From assembly GCF_047946665.1 (NCBI RefSeq), contig NZ_CP172312.1, positions 1,364,001 to 1,428,000 on the forward strand: a DNA stretch of 64,000 bases, given 5' to 3'. The stretch is from Allohahella sp002354735. Its GTDB lineage: Bacteria > Pseudomonadota > Gammaproteobacteria > Pseudomonadales > Oleiphilaceae. How positions within the stretch are numbered: position 1 is the stretch's first letter; each line of letters starts with the position of its first letter. Positions 52,726 to 62,085 of this stretch are shown piece by piece. The notes under the pieces are model-generated. The model made no database searches. It was not told the DNA's origin and worked only from the letters and a program-made list of their open reading frames with translations. The position numbers and the translations under genes were made by a program.

Positions 52726-53262
52726 CTACGCAGCTTTTTTGGATTTCTCTGTCATCACCGCTGTTCCTTTTTTCGGCGGATTCAGCTCTACTATTTCCGT
52801 CGGCGTCCAGTCGCGAACCTCGCCAGACCATCGTCGCGGATTGCGCTGCTTCGCAGCCTGATAGACCGCTTTTCGCCGAGCCAGGATCTCGATGTCTTTG
52901 CCAGCCTAGCGCTCGGCAGGTGTGACATAATTAATGCCGCTGTGCTGATGCTCCTCGTTATACCAACGCATAAATTTATGCACCCAGGCTCTGGCATCAT
53001 CGAGCGCGGCAAAGCCAGCTGACGGTCATTGGGGGCAGTATTTTACTGTCCGGAACATCGACTCGATAAAGGCATTGTCGTTGCTCACACTCGGGCGGCT
53101 GAAGCTCGGTGTGATACCCAGTTCAGTCAGTTTCTTGCGCATCGTCGGGGCCCTCATCCCGCTACCGTTGTCGCTGTGGAGCACCGGCGGCTTGTTCTGA
53201 CAACCAGCCTTCAAGACAGCCTGCTGTATCAGCCTGGCATTGTGATCTGTATGCTCCGGCAA
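52726..53262 (-). pseudogene. Decayed IS3-family transposase (OrfB C-terminal part)
   Basis: The minus strand encodes the end of an IS3-type integrase core: PVLHSDNGSGMRAPTMR, then PSFSRPSVSNDNAFIESMF, RTVKYCPQ, AALDDARAWVHKFMRWYN and INYVTPAER. The second catalytic aspartate (HSDNG) and the glutamate (NAFIESMF) are present. Two in-frame stops break it: a TGA where Trp is expected after YCPQ, and a TAG after TPAER. The upstream half of OrfB and all of OrfA are absent. Its end, near 52700, cuts off the IS5-type gene. Confidence 0.85.
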
Positions 53263-53447
53263 TGATGCTATCGAGGGCCCTGCAACAGCGCAAGAAGGAA
53301 TCTTTCGATCCTGGTTGCGAACTCAAAGTGAATGCGTTTGTGAATAGAGTCTTCCAAGGCTTCATGGCGTTAGACCTCGCTGGGATTAAGCTCGGCATAA
53401 ACTTTCCCGTTGGTGGATCCAGATAGATCGTTGGGAAAAAAAATAGA

Positions 53448-54591
53448 ATGAAAAAGCCAGCCAATGCCAATCCTTTCAACTGGCCCCACATGACAGGCAA
53501 GGAGTTGTATTACATCGCGGAAGCGCACTCTAACGGTAGTTTGGCAGGCGATGGCCATTTCACCAAGCGCTGTCTTGGTTGGCTGGAGGAGCGTACGGGG
53601 TGCAAAAAGGGGTTGCTTACCCACTCCTGTACGGCGGCACTCGAGATGGCCGCACTGTTGTTGGACATTCAGCCCGGCGACGAGATCATCATGCCCTCGT
53701 ATACCTTTGTTTCTACCGCCAATGCCTTCGTGCTCCGCGGTGGGGTTCCGGTATTTGTGGACATTAGAAACGATACGTTAAATTTAGACGAGACCCTGAT
53801 TGAGTCTGCTATCACACCGCGTACCCGCGCCATTGCTCCCGTGCATTACGCGGGAGTGGCTTGCGAGATGGATACGATTATGGCCATTGCCCGCCGACAT
53901 GAATTGCAAGTAGTAGAGGACGCAGCGCAGGGGGTGATGGCGTCTTACAAGGGGCAGGCACTGGGAAGTATTGGCGACTTGGGGGCTTACAGCTTCCATG
54001 AGACAAAGAACGTCATCTCGGGAGAAGGAGGCGCGCTGCTTGTGAATAGCGATGATCTAAGTCTTCGTGCAGAAATCATCCGCGAAAAAGGCACCGACCG
54101 CAGCCGGTTTTTCAGAGGAGAGGTCGACAAGTATACTTGACAAGAAGTCGGTTCATCATTCCTGCCAGGAGAGCTTATTGCTGCCTTTCTGTGGGCACAA
54201 CTCGAAGAGGCAGATCGAATAACCAAAGAACGGATGGCAATCTGGCAACGGTACCACGAGCTCCTTAAGCCGCTTGAAGCTAAGGGACTATTGAGACGCC
54301 CAATTATTCCCGACGAGTGCGAACACAACGCCCATATGTACTATGTTCTCCTGTCGTTGGAAATCGACCGCCAAAAGGTGCTTGATGCGTTCAGGGGCAG
54401 TGAAATCTGGTCGGTTTTCCACTACGTACCGCTTCACTCCTCGCCTGCCGGTAAACGTTATGGTCGGACACATGGTACTAGATGCCACGAATCTCCACTC
54501 GGAACGGCTAGTCCGCTTACCGCTGTGGGTCGGATTGTCGGATGAACAGCAGGACCGCGTCGTGGAGGTTCTCCTGCGTGCTGCCGGCTGA
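53448..54591 (+). pseudogene. Decayed second copy of the sugar aminotransferase
   Basis: A paralogue of the gene at 42604-43746 in inverted orientation, around 85-90 percent identical in protein by eye. It is intact to KYT, where a TGA at 54138 replaces the Trp codon of the sister gene (KYTWQEVG). The frame then continues normally (GELIAAFLWAQLEEADRI) to HGTRCH, where a one-base shift near 54477-54482 leads to the proper ending in another frame (SERLVRLPLWVGLSDEQQDRVV). The PLP lysine segment is present, but the protein would lack its last 40 percent. It probably became dispensable because the other copy is whole. Confidence 0.88.
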
Positions 54592-54924
54592 TCTTCAGCC
54601 GATATGTAGCCGCGCCTTAAGCTCGGTCTCATGCGCGATCCCGAGCATGGCGGACGCTCAACACAGGCAGGCGGCCTTACCTGATACATATGTTTCGTTC
54701 GCCAGATGGCTTTGAAAACGGGATTCATAGACTGGGCTCGTCGGCATTGCACCCTTTTCGATGAATCTATACTATTCAGCCGCAACAAGGGAGGCTGCGT
54801 CCTCCGCTTTTCAAGATGCTGAAGCCTGGCATTCGACCCTGGAAGCATTTCCTGTAGCCGTAGAAGCTCTTCTACCAATGGGTTTTCCACGCTGTCCTCG
54901 AATAAAGTTTTGGATACACCAAGT
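54592..54924. other. Intergenic stretch upstream of wzm
   Basis: About 330 bases with no gene I recognise. It should contain the promoter of the plus-strand export operon. A minus-strand open frame here is a chance reading through the decayed aminotransferase. Confidence 0.4.
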
Positions 54925-55761
54925 ATGAGTAGAAACTCCCATACCAGCCACTCCGCCTCACTGATCAAGCTCTGGAAGCGAGCTCTCGAGAACAGATACC
55001 TCGTGGTGCAAATCTCTCGAAGAGAGATAGCCGCGCGGTATAAAGGCTCGATGCTGGGCACGGCATGGGCCTTCTTGACGCCTATCATAATGCTCGCGAT
55101 CTATACTTTCGTGTTTTCGATTGTTTTCAAAGCTCGCTGGGACACCGGCAGTAGCGAGTTAACGCCACATTTTGCGCTTCTTCTTTTTTCTGGTCTGATC
55201 GTCCACGGTTTCTTCGCTGAAATTATAAGTAATTCGCCAAATCTGATAGTTTCAAATGCCAATTTCGTAAAAAAAGTCATATTTCCCATAGATCTGCTGT
55301 CCGTATCATCAGTCGGCACAGCATTTTATAATTCTGCAGTTAGTGTGCTCGTCCTCATGTTGGCTTATGCGGTTCTCAACGGTGTGATTCATCCAACCTC
55401 AATCTTGGTCGTTATCATATTGCTTCCTCTCGGAATCCTTGGCGTTGGTATTTCGTGGTTCCTTTCGTCTATGGGTGTGTACGTGAGAGACCTTCATCAA
55501 GCCATGGGTCTGATTACTTCGGCTCTACTTTTCTTGGCACCAGTTTTCTACCCTATCACGGCCCTGCCGGAAGAACATCGATGGCTGTTAATGATAAATC
55601 CGCTGACATTTATCATAGAAGAGTTCCGAGCAGTAATAATTTGGGGAAATATGCCGGACTGGAGGGGGTTGGTAATTTATTATGCCATCGCAACGGCAGT
55701 TGCTAAGGTAGGTTATTACTGGTTTCAGAAGACTCGCAAGGGTTTCGCTGATGTGCTCTGA
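54925..55761 (+). CDS. wzm: O-antigen ABC transporter permease
   Basis: 278 residues with six membrane helices, ABC-2 type. The amphipathic start LVVQISRREIAARYKGSMLGTAWAFLTPIIML is the Wzm/TagG signature; later WFLSSMGVYVRDLHQAMGLI and FLAPVFYPITALPEEHR are typical. It exports finished, undecaprenyl-linked O-polysaccharide with Wzt. An upstream TTG at 54910 could extend it by five residues. The next gene starts inside its last codons (11-base overlap). Confidence 0.92.
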   Translation: MSRNSHTSHSASLIKLWKRALENRYLVVQISRREIAARYKGSMLGTAWAFLTPIIMLAIYTFVFSIVFKARWDTGSSELTPHFALLLFSGLIVHGFFAEIISNSPNLIVSNANFVKKVIFPIDLLSVSSVGTAFYNSAVSVLVLMLAYAVLNGVIHPTSILVVIILLPLGILGVGISWFLSSMGVYVRDLHQAMGLITSALLFLAPVFYPITALPEEHRWLLMINPLTFIIEEFRAVIIWGNMPDWRGLVIYYAIATAVAKVGYYWFQKTRKGFADVL

Positions 55762-57106
55762 TACGGTGATTAATGTAGATAATGTGGCAAAGTTTTACCA
55801 CATTTATGAGAAGCCAGCAGATCGATTGAAGCAGTTTGTTTTACCGAGACTGCGACGCCATATGCAAATGAAGGCTCGTGTCTACTACAGCGAGTTTGAA
55901 GCGTTGAAAGGTGTTAGTTTCAAAGTCCGGCGCGGAGAGACTGTTGGCATAGTCGGACACAATGGCTCGGGCAAGTCAACCTTGTTACAGCTAATCTGTG
56001 GAACTCTGAACCCCTCAGAAGGCACGGTTGAGACAACGGGTAGAATCGCGGCTTTGCTAGAACTTGGGTCGGGTTTTAATCCGGAGTTTACCGGGCGCGA
56101 GAACGTGTATCTCAACGGTGCAGTGCTCGGGCTCACGGTTCAAGAGATTGATGAAAAATATAGCGAGATTGAAAAGTTTGCCGATATCGGCAATTTTATA
56201 GATCAGCCAGTAAAAACATACTCTAGCGGAATGGTTGTCAGATTGGCGTTTTCCGTTGCCATTAACCTTGAACCGAAGATACTCATCGTCGATGAAGCAC
56301 TTGCAGTTGGCGACGAGCGCTTCCAGCGAAAATGCTTTGCCAAGATCGAAGATATTAAACGTAGTGGTGCGACCATATTGTTCGTGTCACATTCAGCAAG
56401 TGCTGTAATTGAGCTGTGTGATAGAGCAATCTTATTAGATCATGGGAGACTGTTGGCCGAGGGGGCGCCCAAGATGATAGTAGGCTACTATCAAAAACTG
56501 ATGTATTCCCCCGTTGACCAGCGCCAGGCCATTATCCAAAGTTTTACTGAAGAGACGAAGGCTTTAGCGACTAGCGGAATTGAGGAAAGTTCATCTTCTG
56601 AGGAGGCCTTCGCTGAAAGCTTCGATGAGAATTTGCATTCTGACAGCGCGGTTAGGTACGGCGAGGCAAAGATTGATATAGCCGATATCAGAATCTTGAA
56701 CGGCCGAGGTGACCGCGTAAATACGCTTCTCGGTGGAGAAATCTACACCTTCAACTATACGGTGCGCTTTCGTGAGCAAGCGTCTCATGTCCGATTTGGA
56801 ATTATGATCAAAACGATCACTGGAATTGAAGTTGGTGGCAGTTCTTCTTCATCTGAAGGAAGAAAATCAGGTGCACAAGCGGACTGTAGCGGCTGTTATT
56901 CAGTGAGCTTTGAGTGGAACTGTAGCCTAAACCCTGGTTTCTACTTCTTCAATGTAGGCGTGAGAGGTTTGAACTCCGACGGTGAGGATAGCTTCCTGGC
57001 GAGAATTGTAGATGCCATGCCTTTCAAAGTGGCTGGGAGTGAAGACCGACTGTCTACTGGGGTCGTTAACTTCTCGCTGAAACCTTTTTTTACGAAGTCC
57101 AACTAA
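55751..57106 (+). CDS. wzt: O-antigen ABC transporter ATP-binding protein with C-terminal carbohydrate-binding domain
   Basis: 451 residues. The ATPase half has Walker A GHNGSGKSTLLQL, the signature YSSGMVVRLAFS, Walker B ILIVDEALAVGD and the FRVSHS-like FVSHSASAV. A linker rich in Glu and Ser (residues ~265-300) leads to a ~150-residue beta-sandwich (IDIADIRILNGRGDRVN to the end), which in Wzt of E. coli O9a-type systems binds the capped end of the polymer. Its presence implies that the exported chain carries a terminal modification that signals completion. Confidence 0.93.
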   Translation: MCSDTVINVDNVAKFYHIYEKPADRLKQFVLPRLRRHMQMKARVYYSEFEALKGVSFKVRRGETVGIVGHNGSGKSTLLQLICGTLNPSEGTVETTGRIAALLELGSGFNPEFTGRENVYLNGAVLGLTVQEIDEKYSEIEKFADIGNFIDQPVKTYSSGMVVRLAFSVAINLEPKILIVDEALAVGDERFQRKCFAKIEDIKRSGATILFVSHSASAVIELCDRAILLDHGRLLAEGAPKMIVGYYQKLMYSPVDQRQAIIQSFTEETKALATSGIEESSSSEEAFAESFDENLHSDSAVRYGEAKIDIADIRILNGRGDRVNTLLGGEIYTFNYTVRFREQASHVRFGIMIKTITGIEVGGSSSSSEGRKSGAQADCSGCYSVSFEWNCSLNPGFYFFNVGVRGLNSDGEDSFLARIVDAMPFKVAGSEDRLSTGVVNFSLKPFFTKSN

Positions 57107-57164
57107 GAACGCCCACGCTCGACGAGCCTATTCTCCTATAGGGAAGTAGTCGAATTGCAAGTAA

Positions 57165-58334
57165 ATGGAGAGATTTTTGAAAAAAACCGTTGTCGTAGTA
57201 CTAGCGATGCACAGGTCGGGGTCCAGCGCCTTAACTCGTGGGCTTTGCACCTTTGGGGTTGAGCTTGGGGACAATCTTATGCCTCCCGCGAAGGGGGAAA
57301 ACGATAAAGGCTTCTGGGAAGATATCAGCTTCCACGCTTTGAACGAACAGTTGCTTAAAAAAATGGGCACATCCTGGGATTCGCCGGCCCCGTCAAGAAA
57401 TATTGATGAATTTGAGCTCATTGCTGAGACTAAAGCCGCATTATCCCTGCTACAGGCAAGGCTTGCAGAAACTGATGTCTTTGGCTTCAAAGACCCCCGA
57501 ACATCTATTCTGTTACCATTCTGGAAAGAGGTTTTTAAACAAGCCCATGTGGATGTTAAGTACGTCTTTTCGGTGAGGCAGCCACAAGCGATCGCTCAGT
57601 CTCTCCTGGTTCGGGATGGCATACCACTTGAAGTAGGCCTCTTGCTGTATATTAAATATGTTTCTGAAGCGATGGCTCATACGCATCAGGAGCATTTGAG
57701 CTATGTTTCTTATGGTAACTTAATAGAAGATCCTGCATACCAAATAAAGCGGCTGGCTCTCAAATTGGGATTTGAGAAATCTATTAATGAAATGGATCTC
57801 GATAACTATTGCGCTGACTTCATATCCAAAGATCTTTCGCATTTTAACGAGACGAACTTTCATATAAGTAGCGTTGCTATACTTAATCACGCCGAACGTC
57901 TGTACCAGTTGATGCTTTCTAAAGCAAATGATGAGCTTGCAACGTCTTTAAACTCGCATATCGAAAATAGTCCGCACTCCGTAATTGACCGTGGACTCCA
58001 CCCTGCGGATGTTGTCGAAGTCTTAATGCGGCTTTACAAGGCAAGTCAACATGAATTTAAATCGCACCACACGAAGTCTGAAAAAATTCGGTTCACTCTC
58101 CAGGAGAAGATCAACGCTTTGCAGCATGAGATTAAGATGCTAGAACTTAAATCTATTGCTACTACTGATGAACTTAAATATCTCAGGTTCTTAAAATTAG
58201 ATAATGAGCAGACGCTTCAGAATCTGAAATCTATGTACGAAACGGCAAGATTGGACAATGCCCAGCTTATAACTGATGCGCGCTTAACTCGGTCGAGACG
58301 TATAGTGAAGATAATGAATAAATTTGGGCTATGA
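57165..58334 (+). CDS. Sulfotransferase-like protein with C-terminal coiled coil
   Basis: 389 residues. The start VVVLAMHRSGSSALTRGL is the 5'-phosphosulfate-binding loop of PAPS-dependent sulfotransferases, and FGFKDPRTSILLPFW plus VFSVRQPQAIAQSLLVRDG match later motifs, including the 3'-phosphate contacts. The final ~100 residues form a predicted coiled coil (EKIRFTLQEKINALQHEIK and on). It directly follows wzt. A sulfotransferase joined to a coiled coil recalls the chain-terminating enzymes of ABC-type O-antigen systems, where a coiled coil acts as a ruler. The donor and acceptor are not shown by sequence. Confidence 0.75.
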   Translation: MERFLKKTVVVVLAMHRSGSSALTRGLCTFGVELGDNLMPPAKGENDKGFWEDISFHALNEQLLKKMGTSWDSPAPSRNIDEFELIAETKAALSLLQARLAETDVFGFKDPRTSILLPFWKEVFKQAHVDVKYVFSVRQPQAIAQSLLVRDGIPLEVGLLLYIKYVSEAMAHTHQEHLSYVSYGNLIEDPAYQIKRLALKLGFEKSINEMDLDNYCADFISKDLSHFNETNFHISSVAILNHAERLYQLMLSKANDELATSLNSHIENSPHSVIDRGLHPADVVEVLMRLYKASQHEFKSHHTKSEKIRFTLQEKINALQHEIKMLELKSIATTDELKYLRFLKLDNEQTLQNLKSMYETARLDNAQLITDARLTRSRRIVKIMNKFGL

Positions 58335-58393
58335 TCGGAAGATCGTCTGTGTGATTCAGCATGCTGATACTGTGAGAAGGTAATATTCACTTG

Positions 58394-61192
58394 ATGAAAT
58401 ATAAAATCGCTAATCAGATAAATGAAAAGCTGCGTAAGTTAAAGAACATGACTCGCGATAGATATGGCCTAGGTCTACATCAAGATGTCGAGGCCCTGTT
58501 TTCGCCAGAATATTATCTCCGTTGTTATCCAGACATCCGGTCTGCGAAAGTTTCTGCATTCGAACACTACATTACGAGGGGGTGGGCTGAAGGGCGCAAT
58601 CCAAGCCCGTTTTTTGATACTGAATTCTACTTAATGCACAACGCTGACGTAGCAAGAGCTGGAATGAATCCCCTCAACCATTTCTGTCGATATGGCTGGC
58701 GCGAACATCGAGACCCTTCGGCTGGCTTCGATGTAGAATTTTATCTTTCTCATCATCCGGATGTGGCAGCTGCCGGAGTGAATCCACTTCTTCATTATAT
58801 GAAATTCGGTGAGAATGAGCGTAGAGTTACCAATAGCAGAGGAAGCGCTTTAGATCATGCTTCAGCAAGAGAAATACAATTAGAAGACCTCGATACACAG
58901 CCAACGTTGCCCCCGACACCCTTGGCGTCGATAATCATTGTGAACTTCAATGGCGCATCTTACCTTGAGAAACTGTTTGATAGCCTAAAGATTCAGAGTT
59001 ACTCCAACTTCGAGATCATTTTTGTCGATAATGCCTCGAATGATCAGTCGGTTACTCTCGCTCGAAACTTCCCTGCAGCTATAAAGATAATTGAAAACGC
59101 AGCTAATCTTGGCTTCGCCGAAGGGTGTAATATAGGTTTTCGGGCCTCGGTTGGCTCAGTAATAGTTTTGCTTAATAATGACGTGAGAGTTGAGGGAAAT
59201 TGGCTTCATGAACTTATACGTCCATTAGAAACCTATTCTAGAGTCGGCGCCGTAACATCCAAAGTTCGGTTCGAAGGAAAATTCCTTGAAATAACTTTAG
59301 CTACAAAAAAAATACAGCAGCTGAATTACCAGCGTTTGCTGGAAACTCTTAGCTACCCGAAAGTTTTTATCCAAAGCGGTCACGAAGAAGCTCAGATTTT
59401 GTGCATTCACCCTGACTGTCCTTTGAGACTATTCATCCCTATCGAAAAGTCACTTACCCTTCAGTTCGAAGAAGCTATTAATCCGGACGACATCACTATT
59501 GCTTTATCAGGCAATACCAAATCGTTTCGAAGTAAGTTAGAAGACGATACAACCCTATATCTAGAGCTGGATCACTTCGACCACCAACAGGCTTTCTTCG
59601 TAATTAATAATGCCGGCAGTGGGCAGGCGGCCAATGGAATGCCCTTCGACAGGGGCTTCGGCGAGCGCGACTCTCTTAAGTTTAGCAATCCTCAGCTAGT
59701 TCCTTTTCTGTGTGGATGTTCAACCGCATTCAAAAGGTTCGCACTTGAAGATGAAGAAATTTTCTTTTCCGACTTCTTCGCATACTTCGAGGACTCCGAT
59801 CTGTCTCGTCGACTACGCCGCAGGGGTTATGAAATTTTATACAATCCTGGAAGTGTTCTCTATCATTATCACTCTGCCACGAGCATAGAGAAAAGTGTGC
59901 GTTGGAGGACCCTAACCTACCGTAATCGGGTCCTTTACGAACTACTCGATAAGGATATCGTAGAAGCGGAAGCCCTCTACGAAACAAAAAGGTTAGAGTC
60001 AGCGCATCTAGCGAATTTTGTGCTCGGCAATGCTTGCACCGATGATGACAAGGAGTTTGCTAGAAATCTATCTACGGTGCCGGTCGTCTGGGCTGAAACC
60101 GTCAATAAGATCCGTAATGCTGTGCCCCTTTATCGTCGGCCGTACAAGAAAATCGGAGTCTACAATAGTTACTGGAACAGCTTGGGAGGTGGCGAAGCTC
60201 GAGCACTTTTGGTCGCGCAGTACTTGACTGGGATCGGCGATGTTGAGCTCATAAGTGAAACCAACTTCGATCTTGATGCGCTTGCAGCATATTTCTCGGT
60301 TGAGTTGTCTAGCGTAAAAAAACGAATAATTTCTGAACCCTACGAGTCTCTGAGTCTTGAATATGATGTTTTTGTAAATTCAACTTATCAATCGACCCTT
60401 GTGTCCAAAGCTAAACAGTCTTTCTACCTGGTGAGCTTTCCCACACCGGGCGCGTCCGCGGCATTCATTAATTCGTATACTTTTCTCGCAAACTCTGAGT
60501 TTACGCGGCAGTGGTGCTTACGCTATTGGGGCGAAAGCTCGAACGTGCAGCTTCTCTACCCTCCATATCGTTCCGACTTAATCGACAGCAAAGTAGCTCT
60601 GCATAAGGAAAAACTTATTTTAAGTGTCGGTAGGTTTACGCCGCACGGCCATTCGAAAAAGCAGTTGGAGATGGTATCGGCTTTTAAGGACTTGGCGACA
60701 AACCACCCCGCTTCTGGGTGGAGGTTGATGCTCATAGGCAGTGTAGATAGCAACGATCCTGAGAATGTTGCCTATTATGACGCTGTGAGAATAGCGGCGG
60801 AGGGTTTTCCCATCGACGTTTATCGGGACGCAACTTTTGAATTCGTCCAATCTGCCATGAGAAACTGCTCTGTTTATTGGCATATGACTGGCTATGGTGA
60901 GCAGGAGCTTCAACATCCTGAGCTTTTTGAGCATTTTGGCATGACAGTAATTGAAGCAATCGGAATGGGGGCTTTTCCGATAGTACTTAATGCTGCAGGG
61001 CCAAGAGAGATCGTGCAAACCACTGGGGTGGGAGATCTCGTTGGTAGCCTTGAGGAGCTTGCCGATAAAACAGCCAATTATATTCAGAATCATTCAGGAG
61101 GTTCTGTTCAAGTCCAGCACGATGTTTTAGCAACATTCAGTGAAGCTGCACATAATGCAAATTTACGTAAACTTCTTACGATCAATAGCTGA
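58394..61192 (+). CDS. Two-domain glycosyltransferase (GT2 + GT4) with N-terminal repeats
   Basis: 932 residues. Residues ~30-150 have three tandem ~35-residue repeats (FSPEYYLRCYPDIRSA, FDTEFYLMHNADVARAG, FDVEFYLSHHPDVAAAG, each ending in H-Y or H-F...G plus a charged turn), often seen in front of glycosyltransferases. A GT2 domain starts at ~175 (ASIIIVNFNGASYLEKLF, IIFVDNASNDQS, IVLLNNDVRVEG) and appears to carry an insertion before FFAYFEDSDLSRRLRRRGY. A GT4-type domain ends the protein (LILSVGRFTPHGHSKKQLE, EHFGMTVIEAIGMGAFPIV). It should build part of the exported polysaccharide. The gene seems to start at an ATG at 58394; a TTG at 58391 is an alternative. Its stop overlaps the next start. 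Confidence 0.88.
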   Translation: MKYKIANQINEKLRKLKNMTRDRYGLGLHQDVEALFSPEYYLRCYPDIRSAKVSAFEHYITRGWAEGRNPSPFFDTEFYLMHNADVARAGMNPLNHFCRYGWREHRDPSAGFDVEFYLSHHPDVAAAGVNPLLHYMKFGENERRVTNSRGSALDHASAREIQLEDLDTQPTLPPTPLASIIIVNFNGASYLEKLFDSLKIQSYSNFEIIFVDNASNDQSVTLARNFPAAIKIIENAANLGFAEGCNIGFRASVGSVIVLLNNDVRVEGNWLHELIRPLETYSRVGAVTSKVRFEGKFLEITLATKKIQQLNYQRLLETLSYPKVFIQSGHEEAQILCIHPDCPLRLFIPIEKSLTLQFEEAINPDDITIALSGNTKSFRSKLEDDTTLYLELDHFDHQQAFFVINNAGSGQAANGMPFDRGFGERDSLKFSNPQLVPFLCGCSTAFKRFALEDEEIFFSDFFAYFEDSDLSRRLRRRGYEILYNPGSVLYHYHSATSIEKSVRWRTLTYRNRVLYELLDKDIVEAEALYETKRLESAHLANFVLGNACTDDDKEFARNLSTVPVVWAETVNKIRNAVPLYRRPYKKIGVYNSYWNSLGGGEARALLVAQYLTGIGDVELISETNFDLDALAAYFSVELSSVKKRIISEPYESLSLEYDVFVNSTYQSTLVSKAKQSFYLVSFPTPGASAAFINSYTFLANSEFTRQWCLRYWGESSNVQLLYPPYRSDLIDSKVALHKEKLILSVGRFTPHGHSKKQLEMVSAFKDLATNHPASGWRLMLIGSVDSNDPENVAYYDAVRIAAEGFPIDVYRDATFEFVQSAMRNCSVYWHMTGYGEQELQHPELFEHFGMTVIEAIGMGAFPIVLNAAGPREIVQTTGVGDLVGSLEELADKTANYIQNHSGGSVQVQHDVLATFSEAAHNANLRKLLTINS

Positions 61193-62034
61193 TGAAACTT
61201 CCTTTTTCTTTTAATCGACGGACTAAGCCCATGAATAGTATTTGCCCTCTCTGCGCCAAGCCGGCTACGTATTCTGAAAATAATCTCGGTATTCATTGCG
61301 AAGGGCTGAACTGTTCCGAGTGTGGCTGTAACGCCCGCAACCGTTTCTACTACGCGGCAATAAATTTTGCTCTAGGTGAATTTAAGAATGGGGAAAACTA
61401 TTCTTTGTCAATGCTTGAGTCCTCAAGCGAAGGATATCGGCTGCTTAAAGACGCCTATATTATTCAGCTCGACCGGGCGGGCACGAACGTTATTTGTGCT
61501 GACTTCTATCAGGCGGGCTTCCAAAGTCCTGAAAATGTCGACCTTATGAATATACATTTCGAATCCGGACGATTCGATATTATAGCTAGTTCCCATGTTC
61601 TCGAGCATATCCCTGATGATCTTGCAGCAATTAGTGAATGCTACCGAGTCTTGCGACCAGGGGGTGTCCTTGTTTTAGGGATCCCGATTCAAACCGACTT
61701 CACCTTTCCCGTCGATAACGAAGTGCACGGTGATAATGCAAAAGTCTTTCGCCGCAATGGCTGGGACGTCATTGAAAAACTCAAATTAGCAGGCTTCGAA
61801 GTTACGGTGAAAGTTCCCCCTGAGTGTCCTGGGCTTTTGCAGGCGAGCAACAGAAACTTAACGTCGCTGGCAATCGACAATATCATGGTCGGCCAGAAGT
61901 TTTCAGCGGAATTCAACAAATACCAGGCATTATTTTCTCCGCTCTGCTCAGCAGCGTATTCAAAGTCTCAAAGATTCGCTGAAATTTCAGGTGCTCTCGA
62001 AATATTTATTGCTCGTAAGCCTTACCGTCTATAG
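61192..62034 (+). CDS. SAM-dependent methyltransferase with N-terminal cysteine cluster
   Basis: 280 residues. Near the start are cysteines in CPLCAKPA and NCSECGCNARNRF, which may bind zinc. The methyltransferase part lacks a classical glycine-rich loop but has FDIIASSHVLEHIPDDLAAISECYRVLRPGGVLVLGIP, the post-I motif region of class I enzymes. Similar proteins occur in polysaccharide loci. The ATG overlaps the previous stop (TGATG), but an ATG at 61231 gives a form starting at the cysteine cluster and is plausible. Confidence 0.8.
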   Translation: MKLPFSFNRRTKPMNSICPLCAKPATYSENNLGIHCEGLNCSECGCNARNRFYYAAINFALGEFKNGENYSLSMLESSSEGYRLLKDAYIIQLDRAGTNVICADFYQAGFQSPENVDLMNIHFESGRFDIIASSHVLEHIPDDLAAISECYRVLRPGGVLVLGIPIQTDFTFPVDNEVHGDNAKVFRRNGWDVIEKLKLAGFEVTVKVPPECPGLLQASNRNLTSLAIDNIMVGQKFSAEFNKYQALFSPLCSAAYSKSQRFAEISGALEIFIARKPYRL

Positions 62035-62085
62035 TGAAGGTGGTTTGGGATTCAGGGAACTTTACAATAATCCGGATAACTTGGT

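Noticed and set aside
54288..55088. 266-residue minus-strand frame upstream of wzm
   Set aside because: It is antisense to the decayed aminotransferase and the start of wzm, with Arg- and Ser-rich chance composition.
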